From positions 62,001 through 126,000 of the forward strand of contig NZ_BOMH01000018.1 of the NCBI RefSeq assembly GCF_016862095.1: a DNA stretch of 64,000 nucleotides. Direction: 5' to 3'. Positions 9,795 through 18,209 of this stretch are shown here, in pieces. Position 1 is the first letter of the stretch. Every line of letters starts with the position of its first letter. The DNA comes from Actinoplanes cyaneus. GTDB lineage: Bacteria > Actinomycetota > Actinomycetes > Mycobacteriales > Micromonosporaceae. The position numbers and the translations under genes were made by a program. The notes under the pieces were generated by a model that worked only from the letters and a program-made list of their open reading frames with translations, was not told the DNA's origin and made no database searches.

Positions 9795-9820
9795 TTCCTA
9801 TAGACACGATATAGATTAAG
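9795..9820. promoter_or_regulatory. AT-rich element with direct TATAGA repeats
   Basis: Two TATAGA hexamers (9800-9805 and 9811-9816) lie in the short divergent region between the LLM oxidoreductase and the chemotaxis receptor. In this GC-rich setting they stand out and could serve as -10 elements or a regulator site for either direction. No -35 partner is assigned with confidence. Confidence 0.35.
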
Positions 9821-9890
9821 GAAGGGCGCACGCGATCCGGAGCACACCGAAAAGCGTCAACCAGCGCCGGCGTACGCCGATGACACGGGT

Positions 9891-11504
9891 ATGCGGATCA
9901 GTGACATCAATGTCGGCAAGCGCCTCGGCGCCTCCTATCTCGTGCTGACCGCCCTGATCGGCGCTTCGGCCGGAGTCGGCTGGTGGGGCATGCGCCAGCA
10001 GGTCGCGGCCGAGCAGAAGCTGGCCGTTCTGGAGCACATCCGCGATGACATCGAAGCCATCAAGTACAACGCCGCCGACGTGAGCGGCTGGCAGGGCCTC
10101 GTCGTCGCGGACGTCGGCGCTTTCGGATACTCGTACGCCACCGGCCCGGACGGCTACAACCGTCAGGGCGAGCTGAAGTCGAAGAACACCATCTACGCCG
10201 AGCTCGCCGCGACCGGCACGGAGGCCATGACCGCGGCCGAGCGGGCCGAGTTCGCCAAGCTCAAGCCGGCCTGGGACGAGTTCTTCACCTGGGACTCCAC
10301 GATCATGAAGTGGCTCTCGGCGGACACCCGGGCGGCTCGCGCCAAGGCGATGACCAGCATCAACGGCGGCGAGGCGAGCGACTCGTACGGGAAGATCCTG
10401 GACATCACCGCGGCACTGGACAAGTCGGTGAACGAGCGCGCCGACACGGTGCGGGCCGAGGTCGAGCAGGTCCGTTCCGAGGCGCTGCGCCTGCTCGTGC
10501 TCACGCTGGCGCTCGCCACGGTCCTCGCGATCACGATGGGGCTCTGGGTCACCCGCTCGGTGACCGGCCCGCTGGCGAAGGTGGTGGCGGCCCTCAAGCG
10601 GCTCGCCGACCACGACCTGACCGTCCGGATCGGCCTCGACCGCCGTGACGAGCTCGGCACCCTCGGCGACGCCGTCGACCGCACCGCCGAGTCGCTGCGC
10701 GAGACGGTGTCGGCGATCGCCGTTCACGCCGGGACGGTCTCCGCCGCCTCCGACGAGCTCTCCGAGGTGTCCACCCGGATCGCCGCGGCCAGCGCCGACG
10801 TCGACGCGCAGGCCACCGCGGTCGCCGGCTCGGCGAACCACGTCTCCGGCAACGTCCGGACCCTGCAGGCCGGCAGCAGCGAGATGACCCTCGCGATCGA
10901 CGAGATCGCCCGCAACGCCGGCGAGGCCGCACAGGTCGCCGGGGAGGCGGTCGGCGCGGTCGAGCAGACCAACCAGACCGTGAGCAAGCTGGGCGAGTCG
11001 TCCGCCGAGATCGGCAAGGTGGTCGCGATGATCACGTCGATCGCCGAGCAGACGAACCTGCTCGCCCTGAACGCGACGATCGAGGCGGCCCGCGCCGGCG
11101 AGCTGGGCAAGGGCTTCGCGGTGGTGGCCGGCGAGGTCAAGGAGCTCTCGCAGGAGACGGCCAAGGCGACCGAGGAGATCGGCCGGCTGGTGGACGCCAT
11201 CCAGAACGACTCGTCGGACGCGGCCGGCGCGATCGGCCGGATCGGCGACGTCGTCGCGCGGATCAGCGACTTCCAGACCCTGATCGCGGCGGCCGTCGAG
11301 GAGCAGACCGCCACCACCAGCGAGATGGGCCGCAACGTGGCCGAGGTCGCGGCGAGCAGCACGACCATCGCCAGCAGCATCGCCGGGGTGGCCGGCGCGG
11401 TCGGCACCACGACCGCGGTCGCCGGGCAGGCGCAGGAGAACGCCGCGAACCTGGCCCGCACCAGCGGCGAGCTGCGCCAGCTGGTCGCCGGCTTCAAGCT
11501 CTGA
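9891..11504 (+). CDS. Methyl-accepting chemotaxis protein
   Basis: A 537-residue transmembrane chemoreceptor. TM1 lies at about residues 13-34, followed by an extracytoplasmic four-helix-bundle-type sensor of ~150 residues, TM2 at about 200-222, a HAMP domain ending near 275, and the signalling coiled coil. The highly conserved hairpin tip [19 protein letters not shown] is intact, so it should couple to CheW/CheA. It implies flagellar motility at some life stage. Its 3' end overlaps the convergent flavin monooxygenase gene by 11 bases. The ligand is unknown; the gene sits between two LLM oxidoreductases. Confidence 0.93.
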   Translation: MRISDINVGKRLGASYLVLTALIGASAGVGWWGMRQQVAAEQKLAVLEHIRDDIEAIKYNAADVSGWQGLVVADVGAFGYSYATGPDGYNRQGELKSKNTIYAELAATGTEAMTAAERAEFAKLKPAWDEFFTWDSTIMKWLSADTRAARAKAMTSINGGEASDSYGKILDITAALDKSVNERADTVRAEVEQVRSEALRLLVLTLALATVLAITMGLWVTRSVTGPLAKVVAALKRLADHDLTVRIGLDRRDELGTLGDAVDRTAESLRETVSAIAVHAGTVSAASDELSEVSTRIAAASADVDAQATAVAGSANHVSGNVRTLQAGSSEMTLAIDEIARNAGEAAQVAGEAVGAVEQTNQTVSKLGESSAEIGKVVAMITSIAEQTNLLALNATIEAARAGELGKGFAVVAGEVKELSQETAKATEEIGRLVDAIQNDSSDAAGAIGRIGDVVARISDFQTLIAAAVEEQTATTSEMGRNVAEVAASSTTIASSIAGVAGAVGTTTAVAGQAQENAANLARTSGELRQLVAGFKL

Positions 11505-12543
11505 GCAGCGGCAACAGCTGACCGCCCTGCCTCCCGATCTCCGGGAGGTAGGGCGTGTCCGACAGCACGAAGTGGCTGATCCCCAGGTCGCGGTACTTAC
11601 GCAGCGACTTCGCCACGTCCTGCGCCGAGCCGACCAGCCACGTCGTCCCGGCGCCGCCACCGCCGTAGCGCCCGGGCGCGGTGTACAGGTTGTCGTCGAG
11701 CACGTCGCCGCGCCCGGCCAGGTCGAGCAGCCGCTGCTGACCCACTGCCGCGTGCCGGTTCGCATCGACGCTCTGCCGGCGCGCCATCTCCGCGACCCTC
11801 GCCTCGGCGTCCGCCCAGGCCTGCTCCGTCGTGTCCCGCACCAGCGTGGTGATGCGCAGACCGAACTCCAGGGGCTGATGCTCGCGACCCAGCTCGGCAC
11901 TGAGCGTTTTCAGACGATCGATCCTTTCCCGTACGCCGTCGAGCGTCTCGCCCCAGAACAGCTGCACGTCGGCCTCGGCAGCGGACACCCGCTCGGCGGC
12001 CTCCGACGCGCCGCCGAAGTAGAGCCTCGGCGGATCCGTCAACCGCGGCACCACCGTCGAATCCGTGACCGAGAAGTGCTCGCCCCGGTACGTGACGTTC
12101 TCCCGGGCCCACAACCGGCGCACGAGACGCAGGAACTCCCGCGTACGGCCGTACCGCTGAGCCTGGTCCTGCTCCTGATCGCCGTAGGCGGCGAGGTTGT
12201 CCTTCCCGGAGACCACGTTGATCAGCACCCGCCCGCCGCTCAGGTGCTGGAGGGTCGCGGCGGACGAGGCGAAGTGCGCGGGCCGCCAGTACCCGGGCCG
12301 GACCGCGATCAGCGGCCGGAACGTCGTCGTCCGTGCCACGAGAGCGGTCGCGATCGTGAACGTGTCCGGCCGGCCCCACCCGGTGCCGAGCAGCGCCCCG
12401 CCCCAGCCGTGCTCCTCGAGCGCCCGGGCGTGGGCGGTCAGCGTGTCGAGGCTGTTGTGGCCGGCGACCACGTCGTCGCCCCGGTGGCCGGGACGATCCT
12501 CGTTCGGGATGTACCACAGGAACTCGCCGCTATCTCCCATCAT
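11494..12543 (-). CDS. LLM class flavin-dependent oxidoreductase, alkanesulfonate monooxygenase-like (SsuD type)
   Basis: A 349-residue TIM-barrel flavin monooxygenase. SsuD-like features include the N-terminal WYIP strand, the conserved loop [19 protein letters not shown], the [16 protein letters not shown] helix, YFGGASEAA and the C-terminal [15 protein letters not shown]. SsuD enzymes use FMNH2 and O2 to split alkanesulfonates into aldehyde and sulfite. The substrate here is not proven, and no ssu transporter is adjacent. Two ATG codons (12543, 12540) are possible; the start is preceded immediately by an inverted repeat, so translation could be leaderless. It converges on, and overlaps, the chemoreceptor gene. 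Confidence 0.82.
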   Translation of the reverse strand: MMGDSGEFLWYIPNEDRPGHRGDDVVAGHNSLDTLTAHARALEEHGWGGALLGTGWGRPDTFTIATALVARTTTFRPLIAVRPGYWRPAHFASSAATLQHLSGGRVLINVVSGKDNLAAYGDQEQDQAQRYGRTREFLRLVRRLWARENVTYRGEHFSVTDSTVVPRLTDPPRLYFGGASEAAERVSAAEADVQLFWGETLDGVRERIDRLKTLSAELGREHQPLEFGLRITTLVRDTTEQAWADAEARVAEMARRQSVDANRHAAVGQQRLLDLAGRGDVLDDNLYTAPGRYGGGGAGTTWLVGSAQDVAKSLRKYRDLGISHFVLSDTPYLPEIGRQGGQLLPLLRA

Positions 12544-12560
12544 CTCTATAGCTAATAGAG
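12544..12560. promoter_or_regulatory. Inverted repeat abutting the start codon of the SsuD-like gene
   Basis: CTCTAT-AGCTA-ATAGAG forms a perfect 6-bp-arm dyad directly next to the ATG of the flavin monooxygenase. It could be an operator overlapping a leaderless promoter, or a small hairpin over the initiation site. It shares the CTATAG/TATAGA flavour of the element upstream of the other LLM gene. Confidence 0.45.
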
Positions 12561-12620
12561 GTTTCTGTCGGTCATCTCAAGGAGTTCGCCCGAGGTGAGT
12601 CGGACGGCACCGGTTCCCGG

Positions 12621-12669
12621 CTGGGCACTGAGGGGTGTTTCCCGGCGCCGAAACACCTCTCAGAACCAG
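12621..12669. promoter_or_regulatory. Long hairpin in the divergent region between ssuD-like and DUF2461 genes
   Basis: A 14-bp stem (12628-12641 with 12650-12663, one G-T pair) closes on an 8-base loop. It is extended by CTGG/CCAG across a small internal loop. Both neighbouring genes point away from it, so it is not an obvious gene-end terminator. It could be a 5' leader structure, an operator, or the end of an unannotated small RNA. Confidence 0.5.
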
Positions 12670-12751
12670 CCGGCCTGCGGCGATACGCGGGCCTGAGCGG
12701 GGCGAGCGTGGCCGGCGCCGACGGCGCGCGGGGATGGCGCAGAATCGGGGG

Positions 12752-13390
12752 GTGACGTTTCGTGGGTGGCCGGTGGAGGCGCTGGAGTTCTACGAGGGGC
12801 TGAGCGCCGACAACTCGAAGACGTACTGGACCCGGCATCTCGCCTTCTACGAGGAGCAGGTGCGCGGGCCGATGCTGGAGTTGCTGGCCGCGCTCGAGCC
12901 GGAGTTCGGGCCGGGCAAGATCTTCCGGCCGTACCGGGATGTGCGGTTCAGCAAGGACAAGACGCCCTACAAGACGCATCTCGGGGCGTGGCTGGAGGGT
13001 GGCGGCTACCTCCAGCTGTCCGCTGACGGGCTGGCCGCCGGCTCCGGGTACTACCAGCTGGATTCCGGTCAGCTGGGCCGCTTCCGGGAGGCGGTCGCGA
13101 ACGATGTCAGCGGCACGCTTCTGATCGGCATCATCGCGGAGACGGAGAAGGCCGGCATCGGCGTGGTCGGCCGGGACACGCTGAAGACGGCGCCGCGCGG
13201 CTACCCGAAGGACCATCCGCGGATCGAGCTGCTCCGGCACAAGGGGCTGATCACCTGGACGGAGTGGCCACCGGCGGCCTGGCTCGGGACGGCCGCCGCG
13301 AAGACCCGGGTCGTCGAGTTCCTGCGCGGGAGCCTGCCGCTGCGGCACTGGCTGGACGATCACGTCGGGCCGCCCCTCGCCGCGCAGTGA
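12752..13390 (+). CDS. DUF2461 (TIGR02453) family protein
   Basis: A 212-residue protein matching the DUF2461 pattern: FRGWPVEALEFYEGLSADNS at the N-terminus, then the hallmark RPYRDVRFSKDKTPYKTHLG and a later GYPKDHPRIELLRHKGL. Function is unknown for the family; it is a widespread stand-alone cytoplasmic protein. The GTG at 12752 gives the usual family N-terminus. An in-frame ATG at 12734 would add six residues. No neighbouring gene suggests a pathway. Confidence 0.8.
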   Translation: MTFRGWPVEALEFYEGLSADNSKTYWTRHLAFYEEQVRGPMLELLAALEPEFGPGKIFRPYRDVRFSKDKTPYKTHLGAWLEGGGYLQLSADGLAAGSGYYQLDSGQLGRFREAVANDVSGTLLIGIIAETEKAGIGVVGRDTLKTAPRGYPKDHPRIELLRHKGLITWTEWPPAAWLGTAAAKTRVVEFLRGSLPLRHWLDDHVGPPLAAQ

Positions 13391-13436
13391 GCGTTTCAGG
13401 TCAGCCGGTGTCCGCAATTCAGGGCAGAGTGACCGT

Positions 13437-13883
13437 ATGAGTCTTGAGATCGCTCGCGAGATCCAGTTCACCTTCGACGCCAACGATCCGGGCGCGCTGG
13501 CCACGTTCTGGGCGGAGGCGCTCGGCTATCAGATCCAGCCTCCGCCGGCCGGGTTCGACTCGTGGGAGCAGGCGCTCACCGCGTGGGGCGTGCCACCCGA
13601 GCGTCACAACAGCGCGTCGGCGGTGGTCGACCCGAAGGGTGCCGGGCCGCGGCTGTTCTTCCAGCAGGTGCCGGAGGGCAAGAGCGGCAAGAACCGGGTG
13701 CACCTGGACGTGCGGGCCGCGCCCGGCCTCAGCGGCGACGAGCGGATGGCCGCCCTGGAGGCCGAGGCCGCGCGACTGGTGACGCACGGCGCCACCCGGC
13801 TCGAACGTCACGAGCCGAAGCCCCCGAACGCCGGCCACATCGTCATGGCCGACCCCGAGGGCAACGAGTTCTGCCTCGATTGA
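13437..13883 (+). CDS. VOC/glyoxalase-like domain protein
   Basis: A 148-residue single-module vicinal-oxygen-chelate protein. The paired beta-alpha-beta units are recognisable: IQFTFDANDPGALATFWAEALGY at the start, and NAGHIVMADPEGNEFCLD at the C-terminus with the metal-site-type Glu. Members bind small molecules through a metal centre (lyases, dioxygenases, resistance proteins); no substrate can be assigned. ATG at 13437 follows a short gap after the DUF2461 gene. Confidence 0.78.
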   Translation: MSLEIAREIQFTFDANDPGALATFWAEALGYQIQPPPAGFDSWEQALTAWGVPPERHNSASAVVDPKGAGPRLFFQQVPEGKSGKNRVHLDVRAAPGLSGDERMAALEAEAARLVTHGATRLERHEPKPPNAGHIVMADPEGNEFCLD

Positions 13884-13893
13884 GAGGCGCGCT

Positions 13894-14247
13894 TCACTCC
13901 CTGCTCTGCTGAATCGCCTCGGCGATCCGCTTGATGCGCTGCAGCCGGGCGTCCCACGCCGCGCCGACCGCGGAGAGCTGGGCGACCGCGCGGGCGAGCT
14001 GCGGCTCGTCGACGTGGTAACGCCGTTCCCGGCCGGCCTGGGCGCCGCGCACCAGCCCGACCCGGTCGAGGACGGTCAGGTGCTTGGCCACGGCCTGGCG
14101 GGTGACGGTCAGCTGCTGACTGAGCGTGGTGGCGGTGCCGCCGCCCTCGGTGAGCAGCAGGTCGAGCATCCGCCGCCGGGTCGGGTCGCCGATCGCCGAC
14201 CAGAGGTCGTCGTCGACCGCCGCGGCGACGCCGACGGCGCTGCTCAC
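13894..14247 (-). CDS. ArsR-type winged-helix regulator of the SRPBCC pair
   Basis: A 117-residue regulator with the ArsR/SmtB fold: LWSAIGDPTRRRMLDLLL, recognition region TTLSQQLTVTRQAVAKHLTVL and wing AGRERRYHVD. No Cys-rich metal site is visible, so this is the SRPBCC-associated subgroup rather than a metal sensor. The GTG start overlaps the stop of the SRPBCC gene (GTGA, 14244-14247), so both are made from one mRNA. Two identical palindromes upstream of the operon are the likely binding sites for autoregulation. Confidence 0.85.
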   Translation of the reverse strand: MSSAVGVAAAVDDDLWSAIGDPTRRRMLDLLLTEGGGTATTLSQQLTVTRQAVAKHLTVLDRVGLVRGAQAGRERRYHVDEPQLARAVAQLSAVGAAWDARLQRIKRIAEAIQQSRE

Positions 14248-14705
14248 GGCTGGACCTGGAGCGTGGCGACGTAGGGCGCGAGCCGCGGCAGGAAGTGATC
14301 CCAACCGGACACGTGGTCGTGGTAGCGCTCCTCCAGGACGGCCTGCGACCAGCCCTGCTCGCGGAATCCGGTCTCGGTCATCCGCAGGAGCGTGCCACCG
14401 CCGGAGGCGGCCAGCTCGAACGTGACGAGCAGCGAGTTCCCGGGGGTCGCCGCCGTGCCGGCCGGGTGCGTCCAGCGGAACGAGAAGGTCCGCGGCGGCT
14501 GCGCCTCGACCACGGTGAACTGCTCGACGGAGCCACCCTCGTGGCAGTCGCCGAAGGTGATCGTGCCGGTGCTGCCGGGGCTGCTCGCGAAGCCGGCGTC
14601 GTCGGGCCACCAGCCCTTGAGGTGTTCCGAGCTGCTGACCACCTCGAAGACGATCTCCGGGGTGGCGTCGACGTAGATCTCGCGTTCGATGGTTCCGAGT
14701 TCCAT
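14244..14705 (-). CDS. SRPBCC/AHSA1 domain protein
   Basis: A 153-residue START-like fold protein of the AHSA1 (activator of Hsp90 ATPase homologue) group. Typical elements are the N-terminal IEREIYVDATPEIVFEVVSS, the LKGWWPDDA motif and the C-terminal helix containing GWDHFLPRLAPYV. Such proteins bind hydrophobic ligands. They are very often encoded with an ArsR regulator, as here. ATG 14705 is preceded by GGAGG; the longer upstream frame crosses the operator region and is unlikely to be translated. Confidence 0.85.
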   Translation of the reverse strand: MELGTIEREIYVDATPEIVFEVVSSSEHLKGWWPDDAGFASSPGSTGTITFGDCHEGGSVEQFTVVEAQPPRTFSFRWTHPAGTAATPGNSLLVTFELAASGGGTLLRMTETGFREQGWSQAVLEERYHDHVSGWDHFLPRLAPYVATLQVQP

Positions 14706-14716
14706 GACATCCTCCT

Positions 14717-14776
14717 GCAACCTTTGGTTGCACATCACGCTAGCCGCTCCGGCCGCAACACGCAACCATCGGTTGC
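14717..14776. promoter_or_regulatory. Two identical-arm palindromes, probable ArsR operators
   Basis: GCAACC-TTT-GGTTGC (14717-14731) and GCAACC-ATC-GGTTGC (14762-14776) are perfect 6-bp-arm palindromes 45 bases apart, about four helical turns. They lie just upstream of the SRPBCC-arsR operon, the first close to its ribosome-binding site. Spacing and identity point to cooperative binding of dimers on one DNA face and autorepression. Confidence 0.8.
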
Positions 14777-14925
14777 AGATGTCGACGGGCTCGGTGACGA
14801 CGCGCCGGTTCCACGATGCGGACTTCTTCCCCGGCGCAAGTATCGGCTCCGGGGTGGAGCATCGCAGGTCACAGCTATGACCACCGGTCGCCGAGGTGGC
14901 GCAGCGGGTGGACTGTTCCACTTTT

Positions 14926-14942
14926 CCTATGAGGTTAATAGG
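14926..14942. promoter_or_regulatory. Inverted repeat at the start of the GntR gene
   Basis: CCTAT-N7-ATAGG lies just before the GntR start, overlapping a GGTTAAT direct repeat with 8-base period that includes the ATG. Probably an autoregulatory operator or core promoter of the ferredoxin/transporter operon regulator. Confidence 0.4.
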
Positions 14943-14945
14943 TTA

Positions 14946-15737
14946 ATGGCCGTGAAGGCCGTGGAGGAGATGACACCGCAGCTGACCGAGGCGCGCCGGC
15001 GCCGCGCCGACCGGGCCCGCCAGGTCGCCGACGTGCTGCGCCATCAGGTGCTGGCCGGGGCGTTCGGGTCCGGGGCGCTGCCCGGCGAGTCGCTGCTCTG
15101 CCGTGACTACGCCGCCACCCGCAACACCGTCCGCGAGGCGCTCGGCCTGCTCGCCACCGAGGGCCTGGTGGAGCGCCTGCCCGGGGTCGGCACGCTGGTC
15201 GTCTCCGCGAAGTACGCGCACGGCCTGAACCGGCTGGCCGGGCTCGCCGAGACGCTCTGCGAGCACGGCGAGATCACCAACGAGGTACGCACCCTCACGG
15301 TCGTCCGGCCTCCCGCCGTCGTGACCGGACGGCTGGGCGTGCCGGACGGCGAGCAGGTCGTCTACCTGGAGCGGGTGCGCAGCCTGGACGGGGTCCCGGT
15401 CTCGCTCGACCTGACGTACCTCCCGCAGGACATCGGCGTCCCGCTGCTCGGTGAGGATCTCGCGCACCGCGACGTGTTCGTGCTGATCGAGGAGCTGACC
15501 GGGCAGAGCCTGGGTCACGCGGACGTGAGCGTCGAGGCGGTGAACGCGGACCCGCACAGTGCGGCCCTGCTGGCGGTCGCGGACCGGTCGGCGCTGCTCA
15601 TGGTGGAGCGCGTGACGCATCTGGCCGACGGGCGCCCGGTCGACCTGGAGTGGATCCGGTTCCGCGGTGACCGGCTCACGCTCCGGACCCAGCTGTCCCG
15701 CCGGGCGGCTCCGGCTCCGGTGCACCGCGCCGGCTGA
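14946..15737 (+). CDS. GntR family regulator with UTRA ligand domain
   Basis: A 263-residue HutC-subfamily regulator. The winged helix-turn-helix is at about 15-85 (RQVADVLRHQVLAGAFGSGALPGESLL, then TRNTVREALGLLATEGLVERLPGVGT). A UTRA effector domain follows at about 100-250 (VVYLERVRSLDGVPVSLDLTYLP and the ERVTHLADGRPVDLEWIRFRGDR ending). It lies 77 bases upstream of, and parallel to, the ferredoxin-transporter-flavoprotein operon and most likely controls it. ATG at 14946 is used; ATG 14970, preceded by GGAGGAG, is a good alternative. The effector is unknown. Confidence 0.88.
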   Translation: MAVKAVEEMTPQLTEARRRRADRARQVADVLRHQVLAGAFGSGALPGESLLCRDYAATRNTVREALGLLATEGLVERLPGVGTLVVSAKYAHGLNRLAGLAETLCEHGEITNEVRTLTVVRPPAVVTGRLGVPDGEQVVYLERVRSLDGVPVSLDLTYLPQDIGVPLLGEDLAHRDVFVLIEELTGQSLGHADVSVEAVNADPHSAALLAVADRSALLMVERVTHLADGRPVDLEWIRFRGDRLTLRTQLSRRAAPAPVHRAG

Positions 15738-15814
15738 CGCACCGGATCACACGATCGACCATCAGAAGACGCTTTCCGCCGTACGCCGGATAAATGCCCC
15801 TTTAAGGAGAAGAA

Positions 15815-16042
15815 ATGGCGCTGGTGAATCAGCGGGTGGACGTCCCCGTCACCATCGACGAGAGCCTCTGCATCGACGAGTGCACCCTGTGCGTCGACAT
15901 GTGCCCGCTGGACTCCCTCGCGATCGATCCGGAGTCCAGCAAGGCCTACATGCACGTGGACGAGTGCTGGTACTGCGGCCCGTGCGCGGCCCGCTGCCCC
16001 ACCGGCGCGGTCACCGTGAACATGCCGGTGCTCCTCCGATGA
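15815..16042 (+). CDS. Two-cluster [4Fe-4S] ferredoxin-type protein
   Basis: A 75-residue protein with two cysteine clusters: CIDECTLCVDMCP (unusual CX3CX2CX3CP spacing) and CWYCGPCAARCP (CX2CX2CX3CP). It should carry two iron-sulfur clusters and pass electrons to or from the FAD flavoprotein at the end of the operon. This small-ferredoxin plus flavoprotein layout recalls adenylylsulfate reductase AprBA and fumarate-reductase-type modules. AAGGAG precedes ATG 15815. Its stop overlaps the next start (ATGA, 16039-16042), so it is the first gene of a fully coupled operon. Confidence 0.85.
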   Translation: MALVNQRVDVPVTIDESLCIDECTLCVDMCPLDSLAIDPESSKAYMHVDECWYCGPCAARCPTGAVTVNMPVLLR

Positions 16043-17385
16043 GGGCCCGGCTGGCGTCGCTGCTGGCGCTGACGACCGCGCTGGCCGGCTGCACGGTCGC
16101 CGGGAACGCCGCCGAGGACGGCACCGAGAGGGTCGTCGTCGGATACCAGTCCAAGACGATCAACACGGTCACCGCCGGCACCCTGCTGCGCGCCCAGGGC
16201 TTCCTGGAGAAACGGCTCGGCAAGAAGTACTCGGTGGTCTGGCAGGACTACGACACCGGCGCGCCGATCACCGCCCAGATGATGGCCGGCAAGATCGACA
16301 TCGGTTCGATGGGCGACTATCCCCTGCTGATCAACGGCGCCCGCGGCCAGCAGTCCGAGCAGACCCGCACGAAGATGATCGCGGTCACCGGCTACAACCT
16401 GCGCGGCGCCCTGAACACCGTGGTCGTCGCCCCGGACTCGCCGATCCGGCAGCTCGCCGACCTGCGCGGCAAGGTCGTCTCGACCAGTGTCGGCTCGGCC
16501 GCACACGGCCTGCTCGTGCAGGCGCTGCGCAAGGCCGGCGTCGACCCGGAGAAGGACGTCAAGGTCGAGAACCAGCAGCCGCCGATCGGCGCGTCGGCCC
16601 TGCAGTCCGGCAACGTCGCCGCGCTGTCGCAGTTCGTCGCGTGGCCGGGCCTGCTGGTCCAGCGCGGCGACGCGCGGGTGCTCTACGACGGCGGTGAGCT
16701 GAACGTCGCGACGCTGCACGGGACCGTGGTCCGCCAGCAGTACGCCACCGCCCACCCCGACGTGGTGACGGCGTTCCTGCAGGCACAGCAGGACGCGACC
16801 GAGTTCCTCTGGAAGCAGCCGCTGAGGGCCGCGGAGATCGTCGCCGAGCAGACCGGGCTGCCCGCCGAGGTGGTCTATCTCTACAACGGCGCGAACGGCA
16901 TCGCCACGTTCGCGATGCCGCTGACGGCCGAGCTGAGGCAGGCCATGCAGAACGACGTGCCGTTCCTGAAGTCGATCGGCGTGCTGCAGGGCATCGACCT
17001 GAACGCGTTCCTCGACGACTCCTACCTGTCCGGCGTGCCGGGCAGTGACGCCGCGAACGGCGCGGTCCTGACCGGCACCGATCCGGTCTGCGGCAAGCCG
17101 GTGCAGAAGGACGCGGGCGAGTTGTGGTTCACCGGCGAGGAGACCACCCAACCGGCAGCCGACCCGTCGTGCCTGCTCAGAGCCGTGAAGGCGGCGAAGC
17201 GGGCCGGCCGGCAGGTGCGCGCGGCGTACGTCCCGGACACGACCACCGGCACCCGCTGGTTCGCCGACCGCAGCGTCTGGGTCCACGACGGTGACCGTTT
17301 CTTGCCCTTCATCACACAGGGCGCCGCCCAGCGGTACGGCAAGGGCTCGATCATCACGTACGAGCAGGCGGTGGCCGCCGCATGA
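16039..17385 (+). CDS. Substrate-binding lipoprotein (nitrate/sulfonate/taurine type) with C-terminal NosL-like domain
   Basis: A 448-residue lipoprotein with lipobox ALAGC and acylated Cys18. Residues ~30-330 match the SsuA/TauA/NrtA-type binding fold (VVVGYQSKTINTVTAG, MMAGKIDIGSMGDYPLL, LRGKVVSTSVGSAAHGLL). Residues ~345-448 form an extra domain resembling NosL: DPVCGKPV, then DPSCLLRAVKAAK, a TGTRWFADRSVWVHD segment and terminal GSIITYEQAV. NosL proteins are outward-facing Cu(I)-binding lipoproteins with a CxM site. Here the equivalent reads CGK, so metal binding may differ. It is coupled by ATGA overlaps on both sides. The fusion suggests that cargo recognition or redox/metal handling is linked to uptake. 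Confidence 0.82.
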   Translation: MRARLASLLALTTALAGCTVAGNAAEDGTERVVVGYQSKTINTVTAGTLLRAQGFLEKRLGKKYSVVWQDYDTGAPITAQMMAGKIDIGSMGDYPLLINGARGQQSEQTRTKMIAVTGYNLRGALNTVVVAPDSPIRQLADLRGKVVSTSVGSAAHGLLVQALRKAGVDPEKDVKVENQQPPIGASALQSGNVAALSQFVAWPGLLVQRGDARVLYDGGELNVATLHGTVVRQQYATAHPDVVTAFLQAQQDATEFLWKQPLRAAEIVAEQTGLPAEVVYLYNGANGIATFAMPLTAELRQAMQNDVPFLKSIGVLQGIDLNAFLDDSYLSGVPGSDAANGAVLTGTDPVCGKPVQKDAGELWFTGEETTQPAADPSCLLRAVKAAKRAGRQVRAAYVPDTTTGTRWFADRSVWVHDGDRFLPFITQGAAQRYGKGSIITYEQAVAAA

Positions 17386-18209
17386 CGACGCTGACCGCCA
17401 TCCGCACCGCATCGGTCGAGGCCCCGGTCCGCCGCCGGCCGCGCTGGCTGATCCGGGCCGGGTCCCTGCTCGCCGCGTTGCTGCTCTGGCAGTGGCTCAC
17501 CGCCGGTGACGTCACGCTCTGGCTGCGCTTCGACCGGCTCCCCACGCCGATCGAGGTCGCGGACCAGTTCGGCCGGCTGCTGCGCGACCCCGTCTACTAC
17601 GTCGACATCGCGCAGAGCCTGGTCCGCATCCTGACCGGTTTCGCCCTGGCCGCCGCGCTGGGCATCGCGGCCGGGGTCGCGGTCGCGCGGTCGTGGCTGC
17701 TCGCCGACGTGCTGCAGCCGCTGTTCGAGGTGCTCCGGCCGATTCCGGCGATCGCCCTGGTCCCGGTCGCGATCCTGGTCTTCCCGCAGAACGAGCAGGG
17801 CATCGTCTTCATCACCTGCGCCGCCGCGTTCTTCCCGATCCTGGTCAGCACCCGGCACGCGGTCCGCGCGCTGCCGGAGGTCTGGGAGGACGCGGTCCGC
17901 ACGATGGGCGGCGGGCGCCTGCGGGTCCTGTTCAGCGTCGTGCTGCCCGGCGCGCTGCCCGGGATCTGCGGCGGGCTGTCGGTCGGGATGGGCGTCTCGT
18001 GGATCTGCGTGATCTCCGCCGAGATGATCTCCGGCGACTTCGGTGTCGGGTACCGCACGTGGCACGCGTACACGATCGTCGACTACCCCGCGGTCATCGT
18101 CGGCATGATCACGATCGGCGTCCTGGGCTGGGCGACGGCCGGCGCTGTCGAACTGGCCGGCCGCCGCGCCACCCGCTGGCTGCCGTCGCGCGCGGGGGTG
18201 GTGAAGTGA
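17382..18209 (+). CDS. ABC transporter permease (SsuC/TauC type)
   Basis: A 275-residue membrane protein with about six hydrophobic segments. The binding-protein-dependent transport signature is present near DAVRTMGGGRLRVLFSVVLPGALPGICGGLSVG, with the EAA-like loop contacting the ATPase. The late segment SAEMISGDFGVGY is characteristic of the nitrate/sulfonate/taurine permease family. ATGA and GTGA overlaps with its neighbours show strict co-translation with the binding protein and ATPase. Confidence 0.88.
   Translation: MTTLTAIRTASVEAPVRRRPRWLIRAGSLLAALLLWQWLTAGDVTLWLRFDRLPTPIEVADQFGRLLRDPVYYVDIAQSLVRILTGFALAAALGIAAGVAVARSWLLADVLQPLFEVLRPIPAIALVPVAILVFPQNEQGIVFITCAAAFFPILVSTRHAVRALPEVWEDAVRTMGGGRLRVLFSVVLPGALPGICGGLSVGMGVSWICVISAEMISGDFGVGYRTWHAYTIVDYPAVIVGMITIGVLGWATAGAVELAGRRATRWLPSRAGVVK

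Noticed and set aside
9816..11900. Long minus-strand frame opposite the chemoreceptor gene
   Set aside because: No recognisable domain, and it overlaps a confident MCP gene and the end of the flavin monooxygenase gene. It is treated as an antisense shadow.
14295..14945. N-terminal extension of the GntR regulator by over 200 residues
   Set aside because: The extension runs antisense to the SRPBCC gene and across the ArsR operators. The regulator's HTH domain starts soon after the ATG at 14946.
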